Shown here one piece after another: positions 31,496-40,513 of a DNA stretch of 64,000 nucleotides. The first letter of the stretch is position 1. Each line of letters begins with the position of its first letter. The stretch is from contig JALSLC010000033.1 of the NCBI GenBank assembly GCA_026988525.1, positions 1-64,000 on the forward strand, read 5' to 3'. The translations under genes were made by a program, and so were the position numbers. The notes beneath the pieces are model-generated. The model made no database searches, was not told the origin of the DNA, and saw nothing but the letters and a program-made list of their open reading frames with translations. This stretch comes from Archaeoglobaceae archaeon (GTDB taxonomy: Archaea > Halobacteriota > Archaeoglobi > Archaeoglobales > Archaeoglobaceae).

Positions 31496-32254
31496 ATGAA
31501 AGACCCAATACTTGAAACTCGCAATCTTATTAAATTTTTTGGAGATGTTCTTGTTTTGGATGGAGTTAATATAAAAGTTGGTAGGAAAACTATCACACTA
31601 ATAATTGGGCCCAACGGAAGTGGGAAATCAACACTAATCAACGTTATAACAGGATTTTATCCAGCTACCTCTGGACAAGTTATCTTTGAAGGACAGGATA
31701 TAACTAAAAAGAGACCTTATCAAATATATGATCTCGGAATAGTAAGGACTTTTCAAACACCACAACCATTAAAAAAGCTTACTGTTTTGGAGAACTTATT
31801 AATAGCAAGAAAGCATGTGGGAGAGAATGTTATTTCTGCGCTAAATTATAAAAAGTGGAGTGAGTTTGAGGACGAGTTAGTGGAGAGAGCTTTCAAGATT
31901 TTGGAGTTTTTAAGAATTGACCATCTATGGGATGAAGAATCCTATAAATTGAGTGGTGGTCAGCTGAAGTTACTTGAAGTTGGAAGAGCTCTAATGACTG
32001 AGCCGAAGTTAATAATCATGGATGAACCTATAGCCGGTGTCGCTCCCGCTTTAGCTCATGAAATACTAAAAAGAATAGTTGAACTTAAAAATAAAGGTAT
32101 AACTTTTCTAATAGTAGAACACAGATTAGATATTGCCCTAAGGTACGTTGATTATATATACGCTATGGCAAGTGGAAAAGTAATAGCAGAGGGTAGTGAA
32201 GAGGAGGTAATAAACAATCCACAAGTAGTGGAGGTATATATAGGTGGTGGATAA
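31496..32254 (+). CDS. livG: LivG-type ABC ATPase
   Basis: ATPase subunit of a branched-chain amino acid-type uptake system. Walker [10 protein letters not shown] near 37, signature LSGGQLKLLE near 153, Walker B LIIMDEP near 175 and the H-loop VEHRLD are all intact. The long LivG-type insertion after the Q-loop (ARKHVGENVISALNYKKW) separates it from LivF. Its ATG directly follows the livJ stop, and its ribosome site AGGAGG lies in the end of livJ. Confidence 0.94.
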   Translation: MKDPILETRNLIKFFGDVLVLDGVNIKVGRKTITLIIGPNGSGKSTLINVITGFYPATSGQVIFEGQDITKKRPYQIYDLGIVRTFQTPQPLKKLTVLENLLIARKHVGENVISALNYKKWSEFEDELVERAFKILEFLRIDHLWDEESYKLSGGQLKLLEVGRALMTEPKLIIMDEPIAGVAPALAHEILKRIVELKNKGITFLIVEHRLDIALRYVDYIYAMASGKVIAEGSEEEVINNPQVVEVYIGGG

Positions 32255-32980
32255 ATGGAAGAAGTATTGAAAGTTGAAAATGTAAATGCTGGATATGGAA
32301 AGCTACACATACTTTTTGATGTTAACGCAAAAATATACGACAATCAAATAACAACCATCGTTGGGCCTAATGGGAGTGGAAAATCTACATTTTTAAAAAC
32401 AATTTTCGGTCTTTCAACAATATATTCCGGAAAAATTACATATTACGGTAAAGAGGTGACTAATACACCTCCACATGAAAAAACTAAACTCGGAATAGCT
32501 TACCTCCCGCAAACTGATAATGTTTTTGTAAACCTGAGTGTTGAAGAAAATCTAAGAATTGCAGGATATACACTAAGCAATGAAGAAACAAACGAAAGAA
32601 TTAAAATTGCACTTAAAGTCTTTCCCGAGCTAAAAAAACATCTAAAAAGAAAAGCTGGTCATTTAAGCGGTGGTGAAAGACAGTTCCTCGCAATAGCTAC
32701 AGCATTAGTGAGAAAATCAAAACTACTTATGCTCGACGAGCCAACTGCACAACTTTCACCTAAGTTTGCAGAAACTATATTCTCTAAGATAATAGAGCTC
32801 AAAAAAGAGTTTGGATTGACAATATTACTTGTGGAACAAAATATTAAGAGAGCTCTTGAAATCAGCGATAGAGCATACATGTTAATTGGAGGAAAAGTAG
32901 TGTACGAAGGCTCTTCAGAAGATTTATTATCTCATGAAAAATTTGAAAAATACTGCCTCGGGATTGGTGTAGAAGTTTAA
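32255..32980 (+). CDS. livF: LivF-type ABC ATPase
   Basis: Second ATPase of the LivJGF set, with Walker [10 protein letters not shown] near 37, [12 protein letters not shown] near 135, [12 protein letters not shown] near 155 and VEQNI near 190. It starts immediately after livG. The membrane permeases LivH and LivM that these ATPases need are not found here: livF ends 10 bases from the convergent GC-rich operon. Confidence 0.94.
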   Translation: MEEVLKVENVNAGYGKLHILFDVNAKIYDNQITTIVGPNGSGKSTFLKTIFGLSTIYSGKITYYGKEVTNTPPHEKTKLGIAYLPQTDNVFVNLSVEENLRIAGYTLSNEETNERIKIALKVFPELKKHLKRKAGHLSGGERQFLAIATALVRKSKLLMLDEPTAQLSPKFAETIFSKIIELKKEFGLTILLVEQNIKRALEISDRAYMLIGGKVVYEGSSEDLLSHEKFEKYCLGIGVEV

Positions 32981-32990
32981 AAATTGAAAC

Positions 32991-34511
32991 TTAAAGAAGC
33001 ATTTTTACGAATTCTTCGTTTCTCTTTGGTTTTACGGCTATACTTATGGCCATCGCAATCAGGAAGTTTATCGCAAGACCTATCGTTCCCGCCATGGCCG
33101 GGTGGAAGACTATCGGAAATCCAATCTTCCCTCCGATCTGCTTCGCGAGTAAGGAGGTAACTGCGGTTCCAGCCAAAATCCCTCCTATCGCTCCCTCCTT
33201 GCTGAGCCATGCCCTATTAGGATATATCGCCTGAAGTAAGGCCGGAAGGAACTGCAATCCACCGGCGCACGCTATCGCGGTTATGTTGAATATCAGCCCG
33301 GGCTTTAGAACCGCAAGATACCAGCCTATGAACGCCCAAGCTAAGAGGAGGGCTCTGCTTACCAGAATTAGCTCTTTCTCACTTGCTCCCTTTCTTACCC
33401 TCTGGTATATGTCCCTCGTGAGGATTAAGGATGTAGCACCCAAGAACGAGTCGAGCGTGGACATTGCCGCAGCAGCCGCTCCGGCCAGTAGGAATCCGGC
33501 TAAGATCGGGTTCGTGAAGTGGTATATCATGAACGCCATCACCGCATCCCTCGAACCGAACTGCTTTATCAACTCGGATATAAAGCCGGCTTTAAGCCCC
33601 AAAGCTGGGAATCCAGTTACGTTGAGCACGGCTGCTGCCAACCCTATGAATGCGGTGGGTATGTAGTAGCTGCTGAGGTAGAATGCAGTGGCAACGCTCG
33701 ACCACTTGATCGTCCAAGTGTCCCTCGCCGCATAATATTTTATCCAGAGGTGGGGGAGGATCATCAGTCCGACTCCGTAAACCATTATGCAGCTGAGAAG
33801 CATCTCCGGACTCCAGTTCATAGTCAAAAGCTTCGGCTTAACCCTGATAACTTCCTGCATGAGGTGGGGAATTCCCTGAGGGAAGAACTTCAGGACTATC
33901 ACTACTCCAGCTATCCAAACTCCTATATACATCCAAACTCCCTGCAGAACGTCCGTCCAGTAAGCCGCTCTGAGTCCGCCTAATATCACGTATGTTGCAG
34001 CTATCAGCATCAGAATCAGCGAAGCTTCCTGATAGGGTATGTGCCCTCCGCTACCTATGGATAGAATGATTCCCAGCCCGATCGCCTGAACGACTATGTA
34101 AGCTATGACGAATACTGCCATTACTATCGCAGTCACGAACCTCAGAGCCTCGCTTCCGTAGTATTCCGCAAGGAGATCCGCTGGAGTGACGAATCCTTTC
34201 ACCTTCCCCAACAAGAACACCCTCCTGCCGTAGTAGTAACCCCAGACAGATGCTGTTATGACCCAGGCCATCGCGGCTATCCAGAAGGAGATGCCCGTCG
34301 ATGCGTAAACCGCCACGCTCGTCAGAAAGGCGAAGGCGCTGTGGTATGTCGAAGCTATCGCCAGAAATACGACTATCAGTCCAGCCTTCCTGCTGAGAAC
34401 GAAGAAGTCCTCCACACTCTTCTGAAACCTTCTGCCGGCCAAGTATCCTATTCCGATGCAGAGAAGGCTGTATAGGATTATTACCGCCGTGGTAACCTCC
34501 CAAGCCTCCAA
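32991..34511 (-). CDS. Sodium:solute symporter (SSS family)
   Basis: A 506-residue, roughly 13-segment membrane transporter of the SSS/pantothenate permease type. Family marks are AIASTYHSAFAFLTS near 51, GGLRAAYWTDVLQG near 178 and AAAAAMSTLDSFLGATSLILTRDIYQR near 345. TTG start at 34511 follows GGAGGTGATC. It is the last gene of the GC-rich hyuA-hyuB-DUF3311-symporter operon and presumably imports the substrate or a precursor of the hydantoinase-type enzymes. The first 50 or so bases at its 3' end are AT-rich like the host; the rest is GC-rich. Confidence 0.92.
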   Translation of the reverse strand: MEAWEVTTAVIILYSLLCIGIGYLAGRRFQKSVEDFFVLSRKAGLIVVFLAIASTYHSAFAFLTSVAVYASTGISFWIAAMAWVITASVWGYYYGRRVFLLGKVKGFVTPADLLAEYYGSEALRFVTAIVMAVFVIAYIVVQAIGLGIILSIGSGGHIPYQEASLILMLIAATYVILGGLRAAYWTDVLQGVWMYIGVWIAGVVIVLKFFPQGIPHLMQEVIRVKPKLLTMNWSPEMLLSCIMVYGVGLMILPHLWIKYYAARDTWTIKWSSVATAFYLSSYYIPTAFIGLAAAVLNVTGFPALGLKAGFISELIKQFGSRDAVMAFMIYHFTNPILAGFLLAGAAAAAMSTLDSFLGATSLILTRDIYQRVRKGASEKELILVSRALLLAWAFIGWYLAVLKPGLIFNITAIACAGGLQFLPALLQAIYPNRAWLSKEGAIGGILAGTAVTSLLAKQIGGKIGFPIVFHPAMAGTIGLAINFLIAMAISIAVKPKRNEEFVKMLL

Positions 34512-34515
34512 AAGA

Positions 34516-34689
34516 TCACCTCCAAACGAACTTTGCCATCAAAACCAGCAATACCATCCCGAAAGCCCAGACCAAGAGCGAATAGAAGTAAACGAAGCTC
34601 AGCCCCATCACCGTCGGCTCTATTCCGTTCACGAGATAGCAGCAGAACACGAGGACGTAAAATATCAGAAATGCTACATCAAACCTCAC
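34516..34689 (-). CDS. DUF3311-like small membrane partner of the symporter
   Basis: A 57-residue protein with two hydrophobic helices (VAFLIFYVLVFCCYLV near 5-20 and YSLLVWAFGMVLLVLMA near 36-52). Start is GTG 34689, which overlaps the hyuB stop and has GGAGGTGG six bases upstream; stop TGA at 34516. Small proteins of the DUF3311 type are commonly encoded just before SSS symporters and are thought to be an accessory subunit. The family name is from memory of this arrangement. Confidence 0.75.
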   Translation of the reverse strand: MRFDVAFLIFYVLVFCCYLVNGIEPTVMGLSFVYFYSLLVWAFGMVLLVLMAKFVWR

Positions 34690-36253
34690 CGAACCACCTC
34701 CTCACGTATTCTTCGCTCACCTTTCCGTCCTCCAAATCCTCCAAAATCCTACTTCTATCTCTCTCCTTCGGATCCCCATAACCTCCACCTCCCGGCGTGT
34801 TTACTACGACGATGTCTCCGGCCTTAAGCTCGATCGTCTCCTTTCCGCTTAGCTCTATTCTGTTTCCGTTTCTAAGGACGTAGTGTTCTCCTCTCTCACC
34901 TTCCTTTCCCCCCTTAAGTCCCCAAGGTGCTATCTTTACCCTGTCCGCTATGATTGAGAGCGTAGCGTCGCTTAGAAGCTTGTAAACCCTCCTTATTCCC
35001 AGCCCTCCTCTGAACTTCCCCGCCCCTCCGGAATCCTCCCTCAAGGAATACTCCAGAACCATGATCGGATACTCCCTCTCTATAACCTCCACCGGCGTGT
35101 TCATCGTGTTCGTCATGTTGACGTGGATGCCGTCTATGCCGTCTCCGTTCGGCCTCGCCCCGCTCCCTCCTCCCAAGGTCTCATAGAACGCCCAACCTTC
35201 TCCGCCTATTATCACGTTGTTCATGCTTCCGTGAGATGCTGCCGGAATTTCGAAGATCTCCGCCAGAGCTTTGAATATCGCATCTACTATCCTCTGCGAA
35301 GTCTCCACGTTCCCAGCAGAGACTGGAGCAGGCTTTATAGGATTTACCAGAGTTCCTTCTGGAGCGTAGATTTCTATGGCCCTGAGAAATCCGTGGTTCA
35401 TCGGCAAATCCGGATCCAATACCGCTTTCAAGGCGAAGGATGTGGAAGCTACGGTTACTCCGAAAACCGCATTCAGCGGAGCTTTAACTTGTTTATGGGT
35501 GCCAGAGAAGTCGACGAATATCTTTCCCTTGGAGACCACTCTAACGTTTATGTTGAGCGGTTTTTCGTATTCCACGTAATCGACTCCCTCGCATTCGAAC
35601 TCTCCGAGCTTCTCGATCTTAGCCTTGGTCAGCCTTTCCGTATAATCCATCGCCTCCCTCCAAGAATCAAGCAAGGTTTCGACTCCGAACTTGTCTATGA
35701 GCTCCAAGATCCTCTTCTCCCCGACTTTTAGAGATGCTATCTGAGCCTTCAGATCCCCCACGAAATTGGAAGTCCTTACGTTCGCCTTGATGAACTCCAT
35801 AACCTTGTCGTCGAGCTTCGTAGGCGGGATTATCAATCCCTCAGCGTATAGATCTCTGGCATCCATGCTCATGCTTCCCGGCGTTGTCCCTCCAACATCG
35901 ACGTGATGGGCCTTGTTCACGACGAAGCAGATCAATTCCTTGTAAAACACGGGTTTCAAAAGCATCACGTCGTTCAAGTGCGTTCCAGCTACATACGGAT
36001 CGTTCGTTACGTATATCGCATCCTCGAACTCCTCTATGCACTCGACGAAGTTTTTGGCTCCGACGGCCAAGCTTCCCAAGTGGACGGGGATGTGCTCCGC
36101 CTGAGCTACGAGGTCTCCTTCCCTCGAAACGATCGCACAGCTGAAGTCGAGCCTGTCCTTTATGTTCGGCGAATAGGCGGTATTCCTCAAAACTATTCCC
36201 ATTTCCTCCGCTATGAATTCTGTAGAATTCCTAATCACTTCGACCGTTATCAT
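34679..36253 (-). CDS. hyuB: Hydantoinase B / oxoprolinase beta-type subunit
   Basis: Partner of HyuA in ATP-dependent hydrolysis or carboxylation of cyclic amides or ketones. Family marks are SREGDLVAQAEHIPVHLGS near 40, TNDPYVAGTHLNDV near 81, HVDVGGTTPGSMSMDA near 112 and the glycine-rich end TPGGGGYGDP. I start at 36253 (MITVEVIRNS), where GAGGGTGG precedes and ATGA overlaps the hyuA stop; the frame opens at 36277. About 524 residues, normal length. GC-rich codon usage unlike the surroundings. Confidence 0.93.
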   Translation of the reverse strand: MITVEVIRNSTEFIAEEMGIVLRNTAYSPNIKDRLDFSCAIVSREGDLVAQAEHIPVHLGSLAVGAKNFVECIEEFEDAIYVTNDPYVAGTHLNDVMLLKPVFYKELICFVVNKAHHVDVGGTTPGSMSMDARDLYAEGLIIPPTKLDDKVMEFIKANVRTSNFVGDLKAQIASLKVGEKRILELIDKFGVETLLDSWREAMDYTERLTKAKIEKLGEFECEGVDYVEYEKPLNINVRVVSKGKIFVDFSGTHKQVKAPLNAVFGVTVASTSFALKAVLDPDLPMNHGFLRAIEIYAPEGTLVNPIKPAPVSAGNVETSQRIVDAIFKALAEIFEIPAASHGSMNNVIIGGEGWAFYETLGGGSGARPNGDGIDGIHVNMTNTMNTPVEVIEREYPIMVLEYSLREDSGGAGKFRGGLGIRRVYKLLSDATLSIIADRVKIAPWGLKGGKEGERGEHYVLRNGNRIELSGKETIELKAGDIVVVNTPGGGGYGDPKERDRSRILEDLEDGKVSEEYVRRWFGEV

Positions 36254-38244
36254 CTTACCACCCTCACGTTTCCCCATCCGTCCACAAAAGCTCTGAAGTC
36301 GGGGGGAATTACTATTACCGTATCGTAGCTCTCTACTATCGCCTGTCCTTCTATAACCGCACCCGGCTTTAGCATTTCCCTCTTAAAAACGGGGGTTTCG
36401 AACCAATCGCCGAAGAAGACCTCTCTGCTGTATTCCGGCTTCGGCTCGTGCTCCTCAACCTCCTTCCCCACTGGCTTGGGTTTATCGACGAAGCCTATAG
36501 CGGTGACCCTAAGATTGACGAATTCCACGTCATCGTCGAGCCTGAAACCGTATAGGGCTTCATGCCTTTCGTGGAAAATCCTTTCGCTCTCCTCAACCCC
36601 CAACCAAGGAACGGTTATCTCGTAGCTCTGCCCCTTGTATCTCAGATCCACAGCCTTGAATATCTTGACGTCGCTCATCTTTATAGATTCCAGAGCCTTC
36701 TTGGCCATACCGTCGAACTCCTCTTCCATCTCATCCTCTTTAGCCGGCTTGAGCCAGCTTTTAACCAAATCCACCCTCAAATCCGCCAGAAGCAGACCGT
36801 ATGCTGAAAAGACACCCGCATTCGGAGGGATCACTACTGCCTTGACGTTAAGCTCCTCTCCAAGCTCCACCCCATGCATGGGCCCCGCTCCACCGAAGGC
36901 GAACATGACGAAGTCCCTCGGATCGTGTCCCCTCTCTACCGTAACCATCCTCAGGGCTTTGGACATTATCGTGTTCGCTATCCTTACTATTCCCCACGCG
37001 ACTTCCGTGACATCCATCCCCAATTCGTCCGCGAGCTTACCTATGGCCTTCAAGGCCCTCTCTTTATCGAGCCTCATTCCACTCCCAAGTCTTTCTCCCA
37101 ACCTTCCCAAAACGAGGTTGGCATCCGTTATCGTAGCTTTATCCCCCTTCCCGTAGCAAGCCGGCCCCGGATCCGCTCCCGCACTTATGGGCCCCACTCT
37201 CAAAGCCCCACCCTCATCCACCCAAGCTATCGTCCCTCCTCCCGCGCTTACCTCCGCAAGATCTATGAAAGGGAATCTAACAGGATATCCCGAACCCTTA
37301 ACGAGCCTTCCGGCGTGAACCTTTCCACCGACTTCGTATTCTGTCGTAACTTCGGGAGTGTGATCGACTATGGTGGAGGCTTTTGCGGTAGTCCCTCCCA
37401 TGTCGAACCCTATGGCGTTTCTATCTCCGGTCAGTTCGGAGAAGAAGGCAACGGCAACCGCTCCAGCCGAAGGTCCGGATTCTATGAACATCGCGGGCTT
37501 TTCCACGGCCATCTCCACGTTCGCTATTCCTCCGCTACTCTGCATCACGTAAAATCTCCCCCTAAAACCCCTACTCCTCAGCTCCGAAATCAATTCGTTC
37601 AGATACTTCGACATCAAAGGCTTTAGGAAGGCGTTTACCAGTGTGGTCGAAGTCCTCTCGAACTCCTTATACTCCGGGTTCACCTCGTGAGAAGTCACGA
37701 CTTCTATCCCGCAAAGTTCCTCCAAAATCTCCTTGGCCTTCAATTCATGCTTCGGATTAACGTAGCTGTTTATGAAAGAAACTACGACGATATCGTAACC
37801 CCTTTCCTTTATTATTTCCGCTATCCTCCTCATCTCCTCCTCGTTCAGAGGAACTACCACTTCTCCTTTCGAATTTATCCTCTCCTCGACCTCGAATCTA
37901 TCCCTCCTCCTCAAGAGAGGCTTCGGCTTTTCGAAAAAGAGGTTGTATAGCTCGGTTCTCCTCTGCCTTCCTATCTCTATTACGTCTCTGAATCCCTTCG
38001 TAGTTACCAAAGCGACCTTCGGAGGTTTGAGGTGCTCTTGACCTAAAAAAAGATTCGTTCCCAATGTAGTCGCGTGAACGAGAATTTTCACGTTTCCTAA
38101 ATTGATTCCAGCCTTTTCAATCGCATTTAAAGCGCCAACCGCCGGTCTTTTAGGTGTCGTGAGGACCTTGACGACTCCGAAATTCGAACCGTCGAAGTAA
38201 ACCAAATCGGTAAATGTTCCGCCTATGTCTATTCCTACGAGCAT
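36250..38244 (-). CDS. hyuA: Hydantoinase A / oxoprolinase alpha-type ATPase subunit
   Basis: ASKHA-fold ATPase of about 664 residues. Phosphate 1 motif VGIDIGGTFTDLVYF is at the N-terminus; GPSAGAVAV near 260, GFDMGGTTAKAS near 280 and FAFGGAGPMHG near 455 are also present. Relatives are N-methylhydantoinase, 5-oxoprolinase and acetone carboxylase subunits; the substrate cannot be chosen by reading. Start 38244 (MLVGIDIGG) with a TATA-like TTTATAAAA about 25 bases upstream and no Shine-Dalgarno, so leaderless. The first 150 bases of the gene are AT-rich like the chromosome; then it becomes GC-rich. Confidence 0.94.
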   Translation of the reverse strand: MLVGIDIGGTFTDLVYFDGSNFGVVKVLTTPKRPAVGALNAIEKAGINLGNVKILVHATTLGTNLFLGQEHLKPPKVALVTTKGFRDVIEIGRQRRTELYNLFFEKPKPLLRRRDRFEVEERINSKGEVVVPLNEEEMRRIAEIIKERGYDIVVVSFINSYVNPKHELKAKEILEELCGIEVVTSHEVNPEYKEFERTSTTLVNAFLKPLMSKYLNELISELRSRGFRGRFYVMQSSGGIANVEMAVEKPAMFIESGPSAGAVAVAFFSELTGDRNAIGFDMGGTTAKASTIVDHTPEVTTEYEVGGKVHAGRLVKGSGYPVRFPFIDLAEVSAGGGTIAWVDEGGALRVGPISAGADPGPACYGKGDKATITDANLVLGRLGERLGSGMRLDKERALKAIGKLADELGMDVTEVAWGIVRIANTIMSKALRMVTVERGHDPRDFVMFAFGGAGPMHGVELGEELNVKAVVIPPNAGVFSAYGLLLADLRVDLVKSWLKPAKEDEMEEEFDGMAKKALESIKMSDVKIFKAVDLRYKGQSYEITVPWLGVEESERIFHERHEALYGFRLDDDVEFVNLRVTAIGFVDKPKPVGKEVEEHEPKPEYSREVFFGDWFETPVFKREMLKPGAVIEGQAIVESYDTVIVIPPDFRAFVDGWGNVRVVR

Positions 38245-38261
38245 GCGGGTTTTACACAACA

Positions 38262-38272
38262 AATTTTATAAA
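38262..38272 (-). promoter_or_regulatory. TATA-like box of the hyuAB-symporter operon
   Basis: TTTTATAAAAT, read on the minus strand, is centred about 24-27 bases before the hyuA ATG at 38244. This is the spacing expected when transcription starts at or next to the start codon. It is in host-like AT-rich sequence, so the operon may be driven by a resident promoter. Confidence 0.5.
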
Positions 38273-38328
38273 ATTGTAACGTTCGAACTGGCGCAATTTT
38301 TTTAAAAAATTAAGCTCTATATACCTCT

Positions 38329-38643
38329 ATGTCAGACAAAATCCTAACTATTGCAGGTTTTGTGATAGGCTTTTTGTTTGGTGTAAGTGGTGTTTCCACA
38401 CTTTTCAATTTACTTGGATCAACTATTAGTGAGGCTGCAAAACAAGCTTTAAATGCAAAAATAACTCAACTAAATGTAACTTCAACAATAATACTAATTA
38501 TAGCTGTAGCTGTTTTCGTGTATAAGATGAAAGCTATAGCATCTCTACTAATAGGAGCTATAGTTGGTGCAATTCTAAATTTCATACTCGAAATGAATGG
38601 TGTACACTTAACAAATCAGATATACTCCAGTATTCTAAAGTGA
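38329..38643 (+). CDS. Small membrane protein of unknown function
   Basis: A 104-residue protein with three likely membrane helices (about 7-30, 50-65 and 68-88), a short Ser/Lys-poor linker between the first two and a short C-terminal tail. A TATA-like TTTAAAAAA lies about 25 bases upstream and no Shine-Dalgarno is seen. It precedes the coaD-type gene by four bases and is probably in the same operon. I do not recognise a family. Confidence 0.65.
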   Translation: MSDKILTIAGFVIGFLFGVSGVSTLFNLLGSTISEAAKQALNAKITQLNVTSTIILIIAVAVFVYKMKAIASLLIGAIVGAILNFILEMNGVHLTNQIYSSILK

Positions 38644-38647
38644 AAGT

Positions 38648-39115
38648 ATGCCATCAGTAGTGCTGGGTGGTACATTCGATCCACTACATAAAGGACATGC
38701 AAAATTAATAGACACAGCCGTAAAATTGGCTAAAGGCGGTAGAATTGTAATAGGAGTTACAAGTGATAAGATGGCAAGAAAAAGGTTTAGGATGGTTATG
38801 CCATTTAAGATTAGAGTTGAAAACTTAAAAAGATATTTTTTAAGAAATTATGGATTTATACCTGAAATAGAAAAAATAGATGATGCCTTTGGAAATACAC
38901 TCACGGAAGATTACGATTATATAGTTGTATCCCATGAAACAGAAAGTACTGCAAAGGAGATAAACAAAAAAAGAAGGGAGATTGGAAAGAAAGAAATAAA
39001 AATTGTTGTATGCGAGATCGTTATGGCTGAAGATGGAAAACCAATATCATCTACAAGAATTAAAGAGGGAAAAATAGATAGGTATGGCCGAGTTATAGGA
39101 GGTGCAAAGCTTTGA
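38648..39115 (+). CDS. coaD: Phosphopantetheine adenylyltransferase (archaeal type)
   Basis: Transfers AMP to 4'-phosphopantetheine, giving dephospho-CoA. The nucleotidyltransferase motif VLGGTFDPLHKGHAKLI is at 5-21 and the second motif ISSTRIKEGKID near 136-147. At 155 residues it matches archaeal PPAT proteins. Works in the same pathway as pantoate kinase at 18479. Its end overlaps the next gene by 4 bases. Confidence 0.92.
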   Translation: MPSVVLGGTFDPLHKGHAKLIDTAVKLAKGGRIVIGVTSDKMARKRFRMVMPFKIRVENLKRYFLRNYGFIPEIEKIDDAFGNTLTEDYDYIVVSHETESTAKEINKKRREIGKKEIKIVVCEIVMAEDGKPISSTRIKEGKIDRYGRVIGGAKL

Positions 39116-39648
39116 AAATTAAGGTGTCTGTTGGATCAAAGAATCCTGCAAAAATATGCGGTGTAAAGAGTGCTTTTTCTAAGTTCTTTGATGATGTTAG
39201 CGTTGAAGGTGTCGATGTAAATAGTGGTGTTTCTAATCAACCATTTGACAACGAAACTATAAGAGGTGCAATAAACAGGGCTATAAAAGCATATAAAAGC
39301 GGAAATTACGATTTTGGAGTTGGTGTAGAGGCTGGATTGTTTAGATGCTACTTTGCATACACTGGGTATATAGACATACAAGTTGCCGCAGTTTACAATG
39401 GAGATAGAGTTTGCATAGGATTTGGGCCGGGTTTTGAGTATCCTGAGAAAGTTCTGAGAGCAGTTCTTGGAGGTAGTGAGGTTGGTAAAGTCATGGAACA
39501 TTTTACAGGAATAAAAGATCTTGGAAAAAAACAAGGTGCCATAGGATATTTAACTAAAAATAAGATTGATAGAGCAAAATTAACAGAAATTGCAGTAACA
39601 ATGGCACTCATACCTTTTTTAAATTACGAATTTTACTTCCATGAGTGA
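39112..39648 (+). CDS. Inosine/xanthosine triphosphatase (YjjX/DUF84)
   Basis: House-cleaning NTP phosphatase of 178 residues. The family opening VGSKNPAKICGVKSAF is at 6-21, with VNSGVSNQPF near 40-49 and GVGVEAGLF near 70. It should remove ITP/XTP from the nucleotide pool. TTG start at 39112 overlaps the coaD stop (TTGA); the end overlaps the radical SAM gene by 8 bases. Confidence 0.88.
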   Translation: MKIKVSVGSKNPAKICGVKSAFSKFFDDVSVEGVDVNSGVSNQPFDNETIRGAINRAIKAYKSGNYDFGVGVEAGLFRCYFAYTGYIDIQVAAVYNGDRVCIGFGPGFEYPEKVLRAVLGGSEVGKVMEHFTGIKDLGKKQGAIGYLTKNKIDRAKLTEIAVTMALIPFLNYEFYFHE

Positions 39649-40489
39649 AGTTGTTAGAATTTTTGATCCGTGGAAGTCTAAGATATGCACATGTAAACCT
39701 AAGTACTCTTTTAATCCTTATACGGGTTGTTCACACAATTGTATATATTGCTATGCAACATATATTCCAAGATTTAGAGAATTAAGAAAAAAGAAAAAAG
39801 TTCTAATTAGACTTGAAAAAGATTTAAAAAAAATTGATCTGTCGTTACCAATATCGATGTCCAATAGTTCTGACCCATATCCACCTATAGAGAAAAAAGA
39901 AAAGATAACAAAAAAATGCATAGAATTAATGAAAGATTACGATGCAAAATTACTCATAGTAACTAAAAGCGATATTGTGATAAGAGATGCAAAACTTCTA
40001 TCTGAAATAAATTGTTGTGTAAGCATAACTATAACATCGTTCAACAAAGCCAAAATTTTGGAGAGTAATGCTCCACCTCCAGAAAAAAGAGTTGAAGCTT
40101 TAAGAAAATTAAAAGACTGGGGGGTTCCCGTAGTTTTAAGACTTGATCCGATATTACCAAAAATAAATGAGAAGGAAATAGATCACATCCTAAATCTATG
40201 TGAATTTGTTGATCATGTGGTAACATCAACTCTAAAGCTTAGGGCTGACTCATTTAAAAGAGTGTGTGATCACTTTCCAGAGTTAAAAAATGAATACAAA
40301 AAACTCTACTTTAAACTTGGTGAAAAAATTGGAAATTCCTTTTATCTGCCGAAAAACATAAGATTAGAGATTCTAAGATGTGTGGAAGAAAAGTGTAGAG
40401 AGGTTGGTTTGAGTTGTGCTTTTTGCAGAGAGGGTATTAAATTTGAGGCTGAAAGTTGTGATGGACAGCATCTCCTACGCAAATATTAA
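39641..40489 (+). CDS. SplB-like radical SAM protein
   Basis: A 282-residue radical SAM protein of the COG1533 kind. The cluster motif is C30-x3-C34-x2-C37 (GCSHNCIYCYA), preceded by NPYTG, which is typical for this group. SMSNSSDPYPP near 73 and LRLDPILPKI near 168 also match. Bacterial SplB repairs spore photoproduct; archaeal relatives have no settled role. Cysteines at the C-terminus (CREVGLSCAFC) may bind another metal. Overlaps the DUF84 gene start-to-end. Confidence 0.85.
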   Translation: MSEVVRIFDPWKSKICTCKPKYSFNPYTGCSHNCIYCYATYIPRFRELRKKKKVLIRLEKDLKKIDLSLPISMSNSSDPYPPIEKKEKITKKCIELMKDYDAKLLIVTKSDIVIRDAKLLSEINCCVSITITSFNKAKILESNAPPPEKRVEALRKLKDWGVPVVLRLDPILPKINEKEIDHILNLCEFVDHVVTSTLKLRADSFKRVCDHFPELKNEYKKLYFKLGEKIGNSFYLPKNIRLEILRCVEEKCREVGLSCAFCREGIKFEAESCDGQHLLRKY

Positions 40490-40513
40490 ATTTTTTAAAG
40501 TAGTTAAAAGATT

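Noticed and set aside
36874-37626. Long plus-strand open frames inside hyuA and hyuB (also 35123-35731 and 36635-37156)
   Set aside because: GC-rich DNA has few stops, so long antisense frames are expected; the minus-strand genes carry full family motifs.
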